From: Ardenticatenaceae bacterium
Lineage (GTDB): Bacteria > Chloroflexota > Anaerolineae > Promineifilales > Promineifilaceae
Length of the DNA stretch: 64,000 bases
Assembly: GCA_020634435.1 (NCBI GenBank)
Contig: JACKBS010000014.1
Location: 124,001-188,000, forward strand
Reading direction: 5' to 3'
This document shows, in pieces, positions 1 through 9,140 of the stretch. The notes beneath the pieces were generated by a model. That model did not search any database. It was not told the DNA's origin and saw only the letters and a list, made by a program, of their open reading frames with translations. The stretch's first letter is position 1, and every line of letters starts with the position of its first letter. The translations under genes were made by a program, and so were the position numbers.

Positions 1-604
<604 letters not shown>

Positions 605-685
605 CACACAGTTGCTTCGAGGTCCCCCGAGAAATCCCATCCCACTTCGTTTTCAATCATGCCAAGAATCCAGCAATTTTTGCTA

Positions 686-1670
686 AAATAACGTGGGTAC
701 GGGATAAGGGCTTCAACTGAGATACACTTGGTTTATCACAATCAACTGCATCATCAGGAGAAGCCCTATGGACAGTCTACTTGAATTATTTGTACACGTC
801 GATGATTTTTGCCAGGTGTTTATACCCGCTATGGAACAACAGCTTTTGCAAAGTGGTCAACGCCAGCGCCTCCGTCAGCGTTCCCTATCCATCAGTGAAG
901 TCATGACCATCCTGATTCACTTTCATCAATCACACTATCGCCACTTCAAGGCATATTACACCGAGCACGTGCGGGTACATCTTCAAGCCGATTTTCCTGG
1001 TCTGGTCAGTTACACACGCTTTGTTGAGTTCATTCCCTCCGCCTTGCTGCCGCTGTGCGTCTACTTCCAGAAGCATTGCCGAGGGGGGTGCACCGGCATC
1101 TCTTTCATCGATTCAACTGCGATTGATGTCTGTCTCAATCAGCGTATTGCCTCGCACAAGGTATTTGCTGGCCTGGCTCAGCGCGGCAAAACTTCGACGG
1201 GTTGGTTCTACGGGTTCAAACTGCATCTGACCATCAACGACCGAGGCGAGTTGCTCAATGTTCTCTTAACGCCAGGAAACGTCGATGACCGGAAACCGGT
1301 GCCGAAACTGGTGCAGCAGCTGTTCGGCAAAATCTATGGTGACAAAGGCTACATCTCCAAAGATTTGCACGCCTCCTTGCTAGAGCTGTTTGGTGTGCAA
1401 TTAGTGACCCAGTTGAAAGCCAACGCCAAGAATCGCCTGCCCATGATATTTAGCGATAAGCTTCTATTGCGGAAACGAGCCATTGTGGAATGTGTGAACG
1501 ACCAATTGAAAAACATTTCTCAGATTGAGCATACACGCCATCGCAGTGTGGCTAACTTCATGGTTAATCTGATTTGTGGCTTGATTGCTTATGCTAGGCA
1601 GCCAAAGAAGCCATCGTTGGGTCGAGAGACCATCGCTTGCCTGGTTGCTTAACCCGTACTCACGTTATTT
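686..1670 (+). mobile_element. IS982-family insertion sequence, apparently complete
   Basis: An approximately 18-bp terminal inverted repeat bounds the element: left end 686-703 (AAATAACGTGGGTACGGG) and right end 1653-1670, whose reverse complement differs at one position (A for G at position 11). It encloses one transposase gene. The length of 985 bp fits IS982 elements (about 1 kb). I could not see a clear target-site duplication in the flanks. The element contains no copy of the ACGGCCGT palindrome that fills the rest of the window. Confidence 0.85.
768..1652 (+). CDS. IS982-family transposase
   Basis: This 294-residue DDE transposase is full length for the IS982 family. Visible family motifs include [11 protein letters not shown] (first Asp), [42 protein letters not shown] (second Asp) and [14 protein letters not shown] (catalytic Glu region) followed by HTRHRS. 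The start is ATG with AGGAG 9-10 bases upstream. The TAA stop touches the right terminal repeat, as expected for a compact IS. It sits directly beside the decayed IS110 copy. No disabling mutation is visible, so it may still be active. Confidence 0.93.
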   Translation: MDSLLELFVHVDDFCQVFIPAMEQQLLQSGQRQRLRQRSLSISEVMTILIHFHQSHYRHFKAYYTEHVRVHLQADFPGLVSYTRFVEFIPSALLPLCVYFQKHCRGGCTGISFIDSTAIDVCLNQRIASHKVFAGLAQRGKTSTGWFYGFKLHLTINDRGELLNVLLTPGNVDDRKPVPKLVQQLFGKIYGDKGYISKDLHASLLELFGVQLVTQLKANAKNRLPMIFSDKLLLRKRAIVECVNDQLKNISQIEHTRHRSVANFMVNLICGLIAYARQPKKPSLGRETIACLVA

Positions 1671-1869
1671 AGGATTTCGTCAGGGGAGCTGCTCTTTCTC
1701 TTTCCTTTGACAGCTATCTATGGGGAAGATATGTTATTTCTCCTGGAAACCTCTCATTCGGAGCCATTTCCAGGTCATTTTTAACCTCAAAACAGCCCAA
1801 ATCGTTCAAATTTAAGCTAACTCCCCTACAAGCGCCACACACACGTATCTTTGGAGGGGAGCATTAGGA

Positions 1870-4550
1870 TCACAAAGAGGCCAACCGCTCGGAAAGCTCG
1901 GCCTGGCTGGCTTGCATGTCGGCCAGCTTGTCGCGCTCTTTTTGCACGACAGCTTCCGGCGCTTTTTGGGCGAAGGGGCTGTTGAGCAAACCGCTAACCC
2001 GCTTGATTTGCTGCTCCAGATCGGCCAGTTCTTTGGTGAGGCGTTCGCGCTCCTTGTCCAAATCGACCATGCCTGCCAGCGGCAGGTAGGCGGTGATTTC
2101 GCCCAGGGAAAGGGTAATGGCTTGTTCTGGGGCAACGGCCGTTTCCATCACAACCAACTCGTCCTCACTCAACCGCGCCAGAAAACTCAGAATGGGCTTT
2201 TGCTCGTTGATGAACGCTGTTTTGTCGCCGGTGGAGAGAACGGCCGTAATCCACTTACCCGGCTCTACCCCATTTTCCGCCCGCGCCGCCCGAATGGCTC
2301 GTACCAGATCCCGCAGCCGCTCAAAATCGGCCGTGGCGGCGGTGTATTTCTCGCCCACTGTCGGCCAATCGGCAATGATGAGCGCTTCGGCCCAGCCTTC
2401 TGCCGGGACAATGCCCAGGTCGGCGGCTTCGAACGCTTGCTTGAGCTGCTGCCACGTCTCTTCCGTCACATACGGGATGTACGGGTGGAGCAAGCGCAGG
2501 CAGTTATCCAGCACTTGCCGCAGCACAGATAAAGTGGTCCAGGCGCGCGTGCCACCGTCGCGGAGCTGCACCTTGGCCAGCTCCACGTACCAGTCGGCAA
2601 AATCACCCCAGAGGAAATCGTACACCTGCCGCCCCGCCTCGCCGAAGTTGTAGCCGTCCATCAGGCGATCGGCCGTTTCCGTCACTTCGCTGAGCCGCGT
2701 CAAAATCCATTGGTCGGCGGCAGTATAGCTGGGCGAGTCGGTGGCGTCTGCTTTGGTGGCTTTGTCCAGATTGGCGGTGATGAAGCGGGCGGTGTTCCAA
2801 ATTTTGTTGGCGAAGTTGCGGTTGCTTTCCACCTTGGAAATCGCCAGATTGAGATCGTTGCCGGGGGTACCGCTGGTGAGTAGGGTAAAGCGCAGGGCGT
2901 CGGTGCCCAGTTCGCCCATCACCTCCAGCGGGTCGGTGACGTTGCCGTAGGATTTGGACATTTTACGGCCGTGTTCGTCCCGCACCAGCCCGTGCAAATA
3001 AACGGTGTGGAAGGGAATGTCGTTGGTAAACAGTAGCGCCGACATCACCATGCGCGCTACCCAGAAGAACAAGATATCGTAGCCGGTTTCCATCACGTCG
3101 GTGGGGTAAAAACGCTGCAAATCGGGCGTATTTTCCGGCCAGCCCAGCGTGGAGAACGGCCACAGGCCGCTGCTGAACCAGGTGTCCAACACGTCTGGGT
3201 CTTGCGTGAGCGTAATATTTTCGCCGTATTTTGCCTTGGCTTCGGCCAGCGCTTCTTCTTCGCTGTGGGCCACAATCAGCTTCTCGTGGTCGTCATTGAC
3301 GTACCAGGCGGGGATGCGGTGGCCCCACCACAGCTGGCGGCTGATACACCACGGCTTGATGTTCTCCAGCCAGTTGTCCCACACCTTCACAAAGCGCTCC
3401 GGCACGATGCGTACGCGGCCGCGATGCACGGCGTCCAGCCCCATTTTGGCGGCAGGTTCCACGTTCACAAACCATTGGCGAGACACCAGCGGCTCGATCA
3501 CCTCGCCGCCCCGCTGGCTGCGCGGCACGTTGAGGGTGTGCGGTTTTGTTTCGATGGTCAGGCCGTCGGCTTCCATGTCAGCCCACAGCTTTTGCGCGCT
3601 TCAAACCGCTCCAGTCCGGTGTAATCGCCCGCGTTTTCGTTCAGCGTGGCGTCTTTGTTCATGATGTTGATGAGCGCCAAGGCATGCCGTTGGCCAATCT
3701 CAAAGTCGTTGGGATCGTGACCGGGGGTGATCTTCAACGCGCCCGTGCCGAAGCTCATGTCCACATACTCGTCGGCAATGATGGGGATTTCGCGGCCAAG
3801 CATAGGCACGAGGCAGGTTTTGCCCACGAAGTCGGTGTAGCGCTCGTCGTCGGGATGGACAGCAACGGCCGTATCCCCCAAAATCGTCTCTGGGCGGGTG
3901 GTGGCCACCGGCAGGAAGCCGCCGCCCTTCACGGGATATTTGAAGTGGTACATGAAGCCTTGTTCTTCGCTGTACTCAACTTCGAGATCAGAAACGGCCG
4001 TTTGCAGCCCCGGCGACCAGTTCACCAAATATTCGGCGCGGTAAATCAGCCCCATGCGGTAGAGCCGGACAAACGCTTCTTTGACTGCGTCCGACAGGCC
4101 ATCGTCCAGCGTGAACCGCTCGCGATCCCAGTCGCAGGAGGCACCGAGGCGGCGCAGCTGGTTGGTGATGTGGCCGCCGTACTTTTTCTTCCAGGCCCAG
4201 GTGCGCTCCAAAAACGCCTCGCGGCCAATTTCCTGGCGCGAGGTGCCTTCGCTGCGCAGCAATTTTTCCACCTGAAGCTGCGTGGCGATGCCGGCGTGGT
4301 CGGTGCCCGGCACCCACAGTGCAGCGCGTCCCTGCATCCGCGCCCGGCGAATCATGAGGTCTTCCAGCGCCACAAACATGGCGTGTCCCATGTGCAGTTC
4401 ACCCGTCACGTTGGGCGGCGGAATCGAAATGACGAATGGTTTGGCGTCAGCGGGGCGCGCTTCGGGCTTGAACCAGCCATTTTCCTGCCACCACTGGTAG
4501 AGGCGCTCTTCGGTGCTGCTAAAATCGTATGCTTTGGGCATGTCAGTCAT
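1870..4550 (-). pseudogene. valS: Valyl-tRNA synthetase, bacterial type, with a -1 nt frameshift
   Basis: Class I ValRS charges tRNA-Val. The N-terminal part (4550 down to about 3590) has the HIGH motif as HMGH at residues 53-56. The C-terminal part, in another frame, has KMSKS (GRKMSKSYGN), the anticodon-binding domain and the C-terminal coiled coil typical of bacterial ValS. The frames switch near 3595, where the minus strand reads CGCAAAAGCTGTGG: one extra A would restore R-K-K-L-W-A-D-M-E-A-D-G. The total of 2681 nt is one base short of 894 codons, the normal family length. No slippery heptamer is evident. It may be a real mutation tolerated because a second valS exists at 30255-32747, or a homopolymer sequencing error. 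A valine T-box precedes it. Confidence 0.9.
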
Positions 4551-4582
4551 AGTTGTTTCCTTTCACTTTTCTTTGGCAACAA

Positions 4583-4650
4583 CGAATTTGAGTAAGCAAC
4601 GAATGTTGCCTGTAAAAAAATTCGTTATCTACTCCAATTCGTTGTCGTCA
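4583..4650. repeat. Imperfect inverted repeat, CAACGAAT family
   Basis: ACAACGAATTTGAGTAAGC and a second ACGAAT unit on the left face ATTCGTTATCTACTCC and AATTCGTTGT on the right. The build is the same as the other tandem-unit spacer repeats but the sequence differs. It lies between the T-box terminator and the valS start codon. Confidence 0.6.
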
Positions 4651-4668
4651 CCAGTCTCCCAAATAAAA

Positions 4669-4698
4669 AGCTCTCATCCAGTTCAAGGACGAGAGCTT
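4669..4698 (-). terminator. T-box terminator hairpin of valS leader
   Basis: Stem GAGAGCTT/AAGCTCTC, GC-rich enough to pair fully and extended by mispaired inner bases, followed on the minus strand by TTTTTA. It is mutually exclusive with the T-box antiterminator next to it. Confidence 0.85.
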
Positions 4699-4732
4699 GG
4701 TTTCTCACGCGGTACCACCTTGGTTCCGTTTT

Positions 4733-4807
4733 GTCGGTAATCGGTAATCGGTGGGCGGTAATCGGTTTTTACTGATTACGGTTTACGGATTACCGTTTAC
4801 GGAAAAC
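4733..4807. repeat. Tandem-unit inverted repeat, GGTAATC family (copy 1)
   Basis: The left arm repeats CGGTAATC/CGGTGGG-type units. The right arm repeats GATTACCG/GTTTACGG-type units, so the arms can pair over about 30 bases. It lies inside the T-box leader, between stem I and the antiterminator. Related copies are at 24014-24083, 29939-30006 and 40056-40123. Confidence 0.8.
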
Positions 4808-4993
4808 GGCACTCAGCTAAGCGATAACGGGCTTTCCCGGCGGCAGCTACTTTGCTTTTCACTGTCACAACTCCTGGGCGACTTCGGAAACGGCCGTATC
4901 CACCAAAGCTCACACCAACAACTGCTCTGGCTCTCTCGTGGGGGCGTTTCTTACTACTCCCATTCACCATCTTTCACTTTTTAACTGCGACGG

Positions 4994-5022
4994 AGTATAG
5001 CAAAGCCGTCTGCGCAGGACAA
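4994..5022 (-). promoter_or_regulatory. Sigma-70-type promoter of the valS T-box transcript
   Basis: On the minus strand TTGTCC (5022-5017) is followed by a 17-base spacer and TATACT (4999-4994). The start of transcription would fall about 20 bases before the first T-box stem. Spacing is ideal. Confidence 0.75.
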
Positions 5023-5044
5023 TAAATCACTGTGCAGATAAGTT

Positions 5045-5668
5045 TTACTTCTGGAACAAGAAAGTAATCAGGCGCGGCGGTTTGCCTTCGTCTGCTTCAT
5101 GCCACCATTCGTTGAGCGCCGTGAGCGTCAAGCCACTTCCCGCCGCAGCCGTCAAAAAGTCTGAAATGTGATGGGTGAAAGCCGGAATCAACGTTGTGCT
5201 ATCTTCCCGCGTAAAGCGGGCCTGGCCACCCAAATATTGCCGGAACGGATGCAGCTCGCTGATGAGCAGCAGGCCACCCACTTTTAAGGTACGGCTGGCC
5301 TGCTCCATGACAAATTCCAAACCTTCGATGTGCTCCAAAATGAGGTTGAAGGTGAGCAAATCAAAGGCAGCGGCGGGCATAGGCCACGGTTGGGTGATGT
5401 CTGCCACCTGAAAAGTGACGTTCGGCGAGCTGATTTTGGCCTTGGCCTGGGCAAGCATACCAGGGGAGAAATCAACGGCCGTTACCCTCTCCCCCAATTT
5501 CGCCAGCAAGGCCGTATTTTTACCCGTACCGCAGCCCACTTCCAGCACCGCGTTGCAGTTCATCTTGCCCAGCATCTGCAACATGACGGCACGATCCAGA
5601 TCACGCGTTAAATTCTCGTCGGTATCATATGTGTCCGACCAGTCATTATAGGCTTGTTGAATGCTCAC
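5045..5668 (-). CDS. SAM-dependent class I methyltransferase
   Basis: The 207-residue protein has a Rossmann-type methyltransferase fold. Motif I is VLEVGCGTGKNT at residues 41-52. The acidic residue ending strand 2 is in VTAVDFSPGM, and the post-I/motif II region is FDLLTFNLILEHIE. This matches the Methyltransf_11/25 family, which transfers a methyl group from S-adenosylmethionine. The substrate cannot be told from sequence. The start is GTG, a few bases after the stop of the upstream cyclophilin gene, so the two are probably co-transcribed. The ORF ends just upstream of the valS promoter. Confidence 0.85.
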   Translation of the reverse strand: MSIQQAYNDWSDTYDTDENLTRDLDRAVMLQMLGKMNCNAVLEVGCGTGKNTALLAKLGERVTAVDFSPGMLAQAKAKISSPNVTFQVADITQPWPMPAAAFDLLTFNLILEHIEGLEFVMEQASRTLKVGGLLLISELHPFRQYLGGQARFTREDSTTLIPAFTHHISDFLTAAAGSGLTLTALNEWWHEADEGKPPRLITFLFQK

Positions 5669-5674
5669 CAGCAG

Positions 5675-6427
5675 TTACTGCTCAACAATGTCGATGCGCT
5701 CAATGACGTCTGGGGCAATATCAGAGCCGGGTTCACGAATGGTGATGGCGCTAAGGACGTCATCCCCTTCAATCAGCTCACCAAAGATAGTGTGCAACCC
5801 ATCAAGCCAAGGCGTTTCCTGAAAAGTAATGAAAAATTGGCTGCCATTGGTGCCGGGACCAGAGTTAGCCATCGCGAGCAAGCCGCGCTGGTCGAAGGTG
5901 AGGTTGTCCGAAAATTCGTCCTCAAATTGGTAACCAGGGCCGCCCGCCCCCGTGCCGCTAGGATCGCCGCCCTGGGCCATGAAATCGGTAATGACGCGGT
6001 GGAAGGTGGTGCCGTCATAATAACCCTGGTTGGCCAAAAAGATAAAGTTATTGACGGTTACCGGCGCTTCATCGTCAAAAAGACGGAAACGCATCTCGCC
6101 ATTGGCGGTGGTGATGATGGCTTCGTACGTTTTGCTGGTGTCGATGGTCATTTCGGGGGGAGCAGTGTAGTAGTTGTTGCGTTCAGCAGGTGTGAGGGCG
6201 GCTAACGGCCGTTCCCCGTCCAGAGTTATTGCAGTTGTTGCCGACGTTGAATCAGCCGCAGGTTCAGCTTCGGGATCGGGCCACACCTGCCACACAATCA
6301 GGGCGAGGATGAGTACCCCAACCACTCCACCGATGATGGTGTACAAACGTTTTTGTTCAGCCTTCTTTTTGGCGAGAGCTTCCCGCCGCTCGGCGCGCGT
6401 CGGGGTTTTGCGAGGATGTTTTGACAT
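5675..6427 (-). CDS. Membrane-anchored cyclophilin-type peptidyl-prolyl isomerase
   Basis: A Lys/Arg-rich cytoplasmic N-terminus (residues 1-27) is followed by one transmembrane helix (about 29-48) and an acidic linker. The cyclophilin domain runs from about residue 85 to the end. Family motifs are visible: FHRVITDFMAQGGDP, GPGYQFEDEF, LAMANSGPGTNGSQFFITF and LDGLHTIFGELIEG. The catalytic Arg is in FHRV. The protein should sit outside the cytoplasmic membrane and catalyse proline isomerization during folding. ATG has AGGAG about 9 bases upstream. It precedes the methyltransferase by a few bases. Confidence 0.93.
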   Translation of the reverse strand: MSKHPRKTPTRAERREALAKKKAEQKRLYTIIGGVVGVLILALIVWQVWPDPEAEPAADSTSATTAITLDGERPLAALTPAERNNYYTAPPEMTIDTSKTYEAIITTANGEMRFRLFDDEAPVTVNNFIFLANQGYYDGTTFHRVITDFMAQGGDPSGTGAGGPGYQFEDEFSDNLTFDQRGLLAMANSGPGTNGSQFFITFQETPWLDGLHTIFGELIEGDDVLSAITIREPGSDIAPDVIERIDIVEQ

Positions 6428-6461
6428 GGTTTTGCTTCTCCTGTTCTTGTTGAGAGTAAAA

Positions 6462-6524
6462 GCAATAAGTGAAAAGCGAAAAGAGGAAGCGACCTTTCAC
6501 GATTCACTACTAACTTTTCACTGA
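6462..6524. repeat. Tandem-unit inverted repeat, AAGTGAAAAG family (copy 1)
   Basis: AAGTGAAAAGCGAAAAG on the left faces CTTTCAC, TTCACTACTAACTTTTCACT on the right. It fills the gap between the giant protein gene and the cyclophilin gene. Confidence 0.6.
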
Positions 6525-6534
6525 ATTATCCTCC

Positions 6535-9066
6535 TCATTCGGTTGGCGACAAGAAGATTTGCTGGCAATTGCCCAGGCCATTAGGGATGTAGTATTGATA
6601 GTCGTAAGCAGGTGCACTGAGGAGGAAATAATTTTCGTTGCTCTGAATATACCAATGGCCATCAGCGGACCAGCTGGGGCCACGACCAAGACCCAGGTTG
6701 GACATGACAGAGCTATGTTCCATTGTTTCCAGATCGAGAAGCTGGTAGGTGATTTCGCTGCTGCTGGATAAGAAATTGTAATCTGCCAGCATGAGGTAAC
6801 GGCCGTCTGGCGACACACTGGCAATCGAGGAAAATGCGCCCTCCCACAGCAGTTCTACCTGCTCTACCGCAGACAAATCTTCTGTCAGCTGCACACGGAT
6901 TAAATAGGCGATTGTTTCGCGATTGGTTATGCCTTGAGCGTACAGCAGCAAGTCATCTGAGCTAGGCAGCAAGATAAAGTTGGGCTGGGCCAATTCGACG
7001 TCATCATTTACCGCTACCTGTATATCCGCCTTATTAAATAGAGGCGTAAATTCGGAATTGGGGAAGGTGGCCGTAAAAAGCTGCCAACCGTTTCCATCTT
7101 CCTGCACAAAACCATATTGTTGGTCATTTAACCAGCGAATGATTCGATGTGTGCCTAACGGCCGTCTGAACTCCTTGTCGGCCGAATAAAGCGTGGCTTC
7201 AAACGAAGCCTCGGTTAAATCAAGCGTAGCCATCTGAATTTCATCTACTGGAATATGCTCGATAACGTATGCGCCATCAGGGGAAAACGTCAGGATGCCC
7301 GAAAATTCTGTTTCAGGACAGCCCGCGGTAGGGCACGCCACTGATCGCAAAATATAACTAAAATCCCCCTGATCATATTCATACCGCAGCACTTTCATCT
7401 CATCCCCAAACGCTAACAAATCGTAATAAATAAAATGCTCTTGACTTGAGTTTACCGTTGTCTCTTCTAACAAAACCGGCTCCTCCCCCTCAACTAAGTA
7501 GAATTGATAGGTGGCAAGAGAGCCTTCAAACTCATTTTCGCTCACGATATAATGAACGCCATCGACCGTGCTAACATAGCCCCCAAGCGTCATATCTATC
7601 GCCGTCAACCGTTCTGCCCAACTTCTCGACGCCAGATCATAGGCGTAGACTCGGTTGCGGCTGGCGTTAATCTCTGTATCGGTACACACGGCGATGATTT
7701 GCTCATTGGGGAAAGGAATAGGCGGACTCGCAAGCTGCCCGTCCTGGCTTTGCGCGTAAATGTACTCCAAAAACTGGGTAGAAAAGAGCGGCGCATCATA
7801 CTCCGCGAGGAGAACATCAGCTAACCAACCCTGGTAACTATTGCGATTCAGCAGGCGCATCATTTGAGTGGGCGATACGGCCGTTTCTTGCCCCGCCACA
7901 TATTCCACCAACATGTACACCTGCTGCCAGATGGGGTCCGGGTCTTCGATCATCCACACTTGCAGAAATTGCGGCGGCGCTTCTTGCCAGCGGCGCGTCC
8001 AGTGGCTGAGGACATCACCGTCAAAGCCATTGGCAAGAATCTGGCTGTACATGGTTGGCTCTAGCGGCCAGGCTTGCAGACCAAGCTGGGCCAGCTGGTA
8101 ATCGCGCACCGCCCGAAAAAAGAGCTGATGGCGACAGCAATCGTAGTCAGTTTGGTAGGCCAGAACGGCCGTTGCCAATTCCACCGCATAAGCGCGATAC
8201 AAAACATCGTAACCGGCGTCGTCCGTGGGCAGGCCGACCAGGGTTGGCGTCGGCAAATTTAGACGCGGGCCAGCCTTCAGTACGTTCTCCACGTCGTTGA
8301 GCCACAGCCAGGCGTCTGGATTGGTATCCAGCCGCACATGAATGCGCAGACCAACGCCACAGTTAAGATCGGCCAGTTCGGCGCACATTTGCACAACCAA
8401 GGCATCAAGGTCAGCTGCCAGGCGCTCGGCCACGGGAGCGTCCCGCTCTGTGTAGATCAAGGTCACCAGTTCACCCTCGTCGGTGACCCATTCGCCCCAA
8501 AAATCATCAAACGGCGGCGCGTATAGCCAACGCGTATTGCCTTCACGGTAAACGGCCGTTTGCTGCAAGGTCACCGTTTCAGTCACCCCATCGGGCAGCG
8601 TGATGGCATAGTTTTGCGGGTAAATCAGTTCGGCGCCGCGCAAGTCTGGGGTGAGGGTAAACGTGACATCTTCGGGGGTGAGGCGCTCCTGGGTTGGTTC
8701 GTGCTGCCAGCCGAGCGTGGGGCGGTCTAGCAGCAACCCTTCACTCAGCAAAGTTTTTTGCACCTCTTCCCAGCCAGGATCGCGCCCAGAAAGGTTGGCA
8801 CGGAACAGCTCTTCGTCTCGATCAACGGCCGTTTGCAGCAAAAAATTGTGGGTTGCCAGCAGTTCGCTTTCGACTTCCACCGTGGCCGTTTCGACCCGCT
8901 GATTAATCTGCCACTGCACCGCCAACCAAACGGCCGTTACGCTTACCAACAGTACCAACAAAAACCGCCAACGACGCCGCAGAAATGGTTGAGGAACGGC
9001 CGTTGTTTTTGGCTTGCCCTCTTCAGTCCAGCCCTGTTCCTCGTCTGTGCGCCACTCAAAAGACAT
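6535..9066 (-). CDS. Large membrane-anchored extracytoplasmic protein (paralogue of 9139-11676)
   Basis: I do not recognise a named family. The 843-residue protein has a short cytoplasmic N-terminus starting MSFEW, one transmembrane helix at about 33-52, and a long extracytoplasmic part. The C-terminal third has TolB/WD40-like units (SPDGAYV near 592, SPDGRYLML near 750, SADGHWYI near 798), suggesting a beta-propeller. The middle contains repeated W-rich stretches and a 'PTPTLVGLPTDDAGYDVLYRAYA' region also found, nearly word for word, in the neighbour upstream. ATG is preceded by GAGG. It sits 72 bases from its paralogue, so the pair arose by tandem duplication. Confidence 0.75.
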   Translation of the reverse strand: MSFEWRTDEEQGWTEEGKPKTTAVPQPFLRRRWRFLLVLLVSVTAVWLAVQWQINQRVETATVEVESELLATHNFLLQTAVDRDEELFRANLSGRDPGWEEVQKTLLSEGLLLDRPTLGWQHEPTQERLTPEDVTFTLTPDLRGAELIYPQNYAITLPDGVTETVTLQQTAVYREGNTRWLYAPPFDDFWGEWVTDEGELVTLIYTERDAPVAERLAADLDALVVQMCAELADLNCGVGLRIHVRLDTNPDAWLWLNDVENVLKAGPRLNLPTPTLVGLPTDDAGYDVLYRAYAVELATAVLAYQTDYDCCRHQLFFRAVRDYQLAQLGLQAWPLEPTMYSQILANGFDGDVLSHWTRRWQEAPPQFLQVWMIEDPDPIWQQVYMLVEYVAGQETAVSPTQMMRLLNRNSYQGWLADVLLAEYDAPLFSTQFLEYIYAQSQDGQLASPPIPFPNEQIIAVCTDTEINASRNRVYAYDLASRSWAERLTAIDMTLGGYVSTVDGVHYIVSENEFEGSLATYQFYLVEGEEPVLLEETTVNSSQEHFIYYDLLAFGDEMKVLRYEYDQGDFSYILRSVACPTAGCPETEFSGILTFSPDGAYVIEHIPVDEIQMATLDLTEASFEATLYSADKEFRRPLGTHRIIRWLNDQQYGFVQEDGNGWQLFTATFPNSEFTPLFNKADIQVAVNDDVELAQPNFILLPSSDDLLLYAQGITNRETIAYLIRVQLTEDLSAVEQVELLWEGAFSSIASVSPDGRYLMLADYNFLSSSSEITYQLLDLETMEHSSVMSNLGLGRGPSWSADGHWYIQSNENYFLLSAPAYDYQYYIPNGLGNCQQIFLSPTE

Positions 9067-9082
9067 TTTCTACCTCGATAAT

Positions 9083-9140
9083 TGTGAAGTGTGAACGCCA
9101 TTAACCATTAACGATTAATTATTTACCATTCACAATTCTT
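9083..9140. repeat. Tandem-unit inverted repeat, TTAACCATTA family (copy 1)
   Basis: GTGAAGTGTGAACGCC-ATTAACCATTAACG faces TTACCATTCACAATTC. It fills the whole gap between the two giant paralogues. Related sequence is at 17216-17254 and 19653-19682. Confidence 0.6.

Larger units (their letters stand above)
4665..4970 (-). promoter_or_regulatory. T-box leader, valine specifier (GUC), upstream of bacterial-type valS
   Basis: The conserved antiterminator sequence AAGGTGGTACCGCG is at 4721-4708 on the minus strand. It is followed by a terminator hairpin (AAGCTCTC 4669-4676 pairing with GAGAGCTT 4691-4698) and a T run. The 5' end has the stem I element TGGGAGTAGTAAG near 4962. A short stem CCAGAGC/GCTTTGG forms the distal stem I. 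On its 3' side GAAGTCGCCCAG places GTC (4882-4880), a valine codon, just before CCCA, which pairs with the initial TGGG. An ACGGCCGT copy (4890-4897) lies in stem I. A tandem-unit hairpin repeat is inserted between stem I and the antiterminator. The gene order supports control of valS by uncharged tRNA-Val. Confidence 0.88.

Noticed and set aside
3580..3610. Programmed frameshift in valS
   Set aside because: A minus-one slip at AAA-AGC would restore the frame, but there is no X-XXY-YYZ heptamer, no stimulatory hairpin identified and no such mechanism known in ValRS.
3546..4595. 349-codon plus-strand ORF antisense to valS
   Set aside because: It is the mirror of a GC-rich coding gene; the minus strand is clearly ValRS. 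Similar long antisense ORFs occur opposite the EF-G-like gene (41725-43032) and the penicillin acylase gene (44945-45973).
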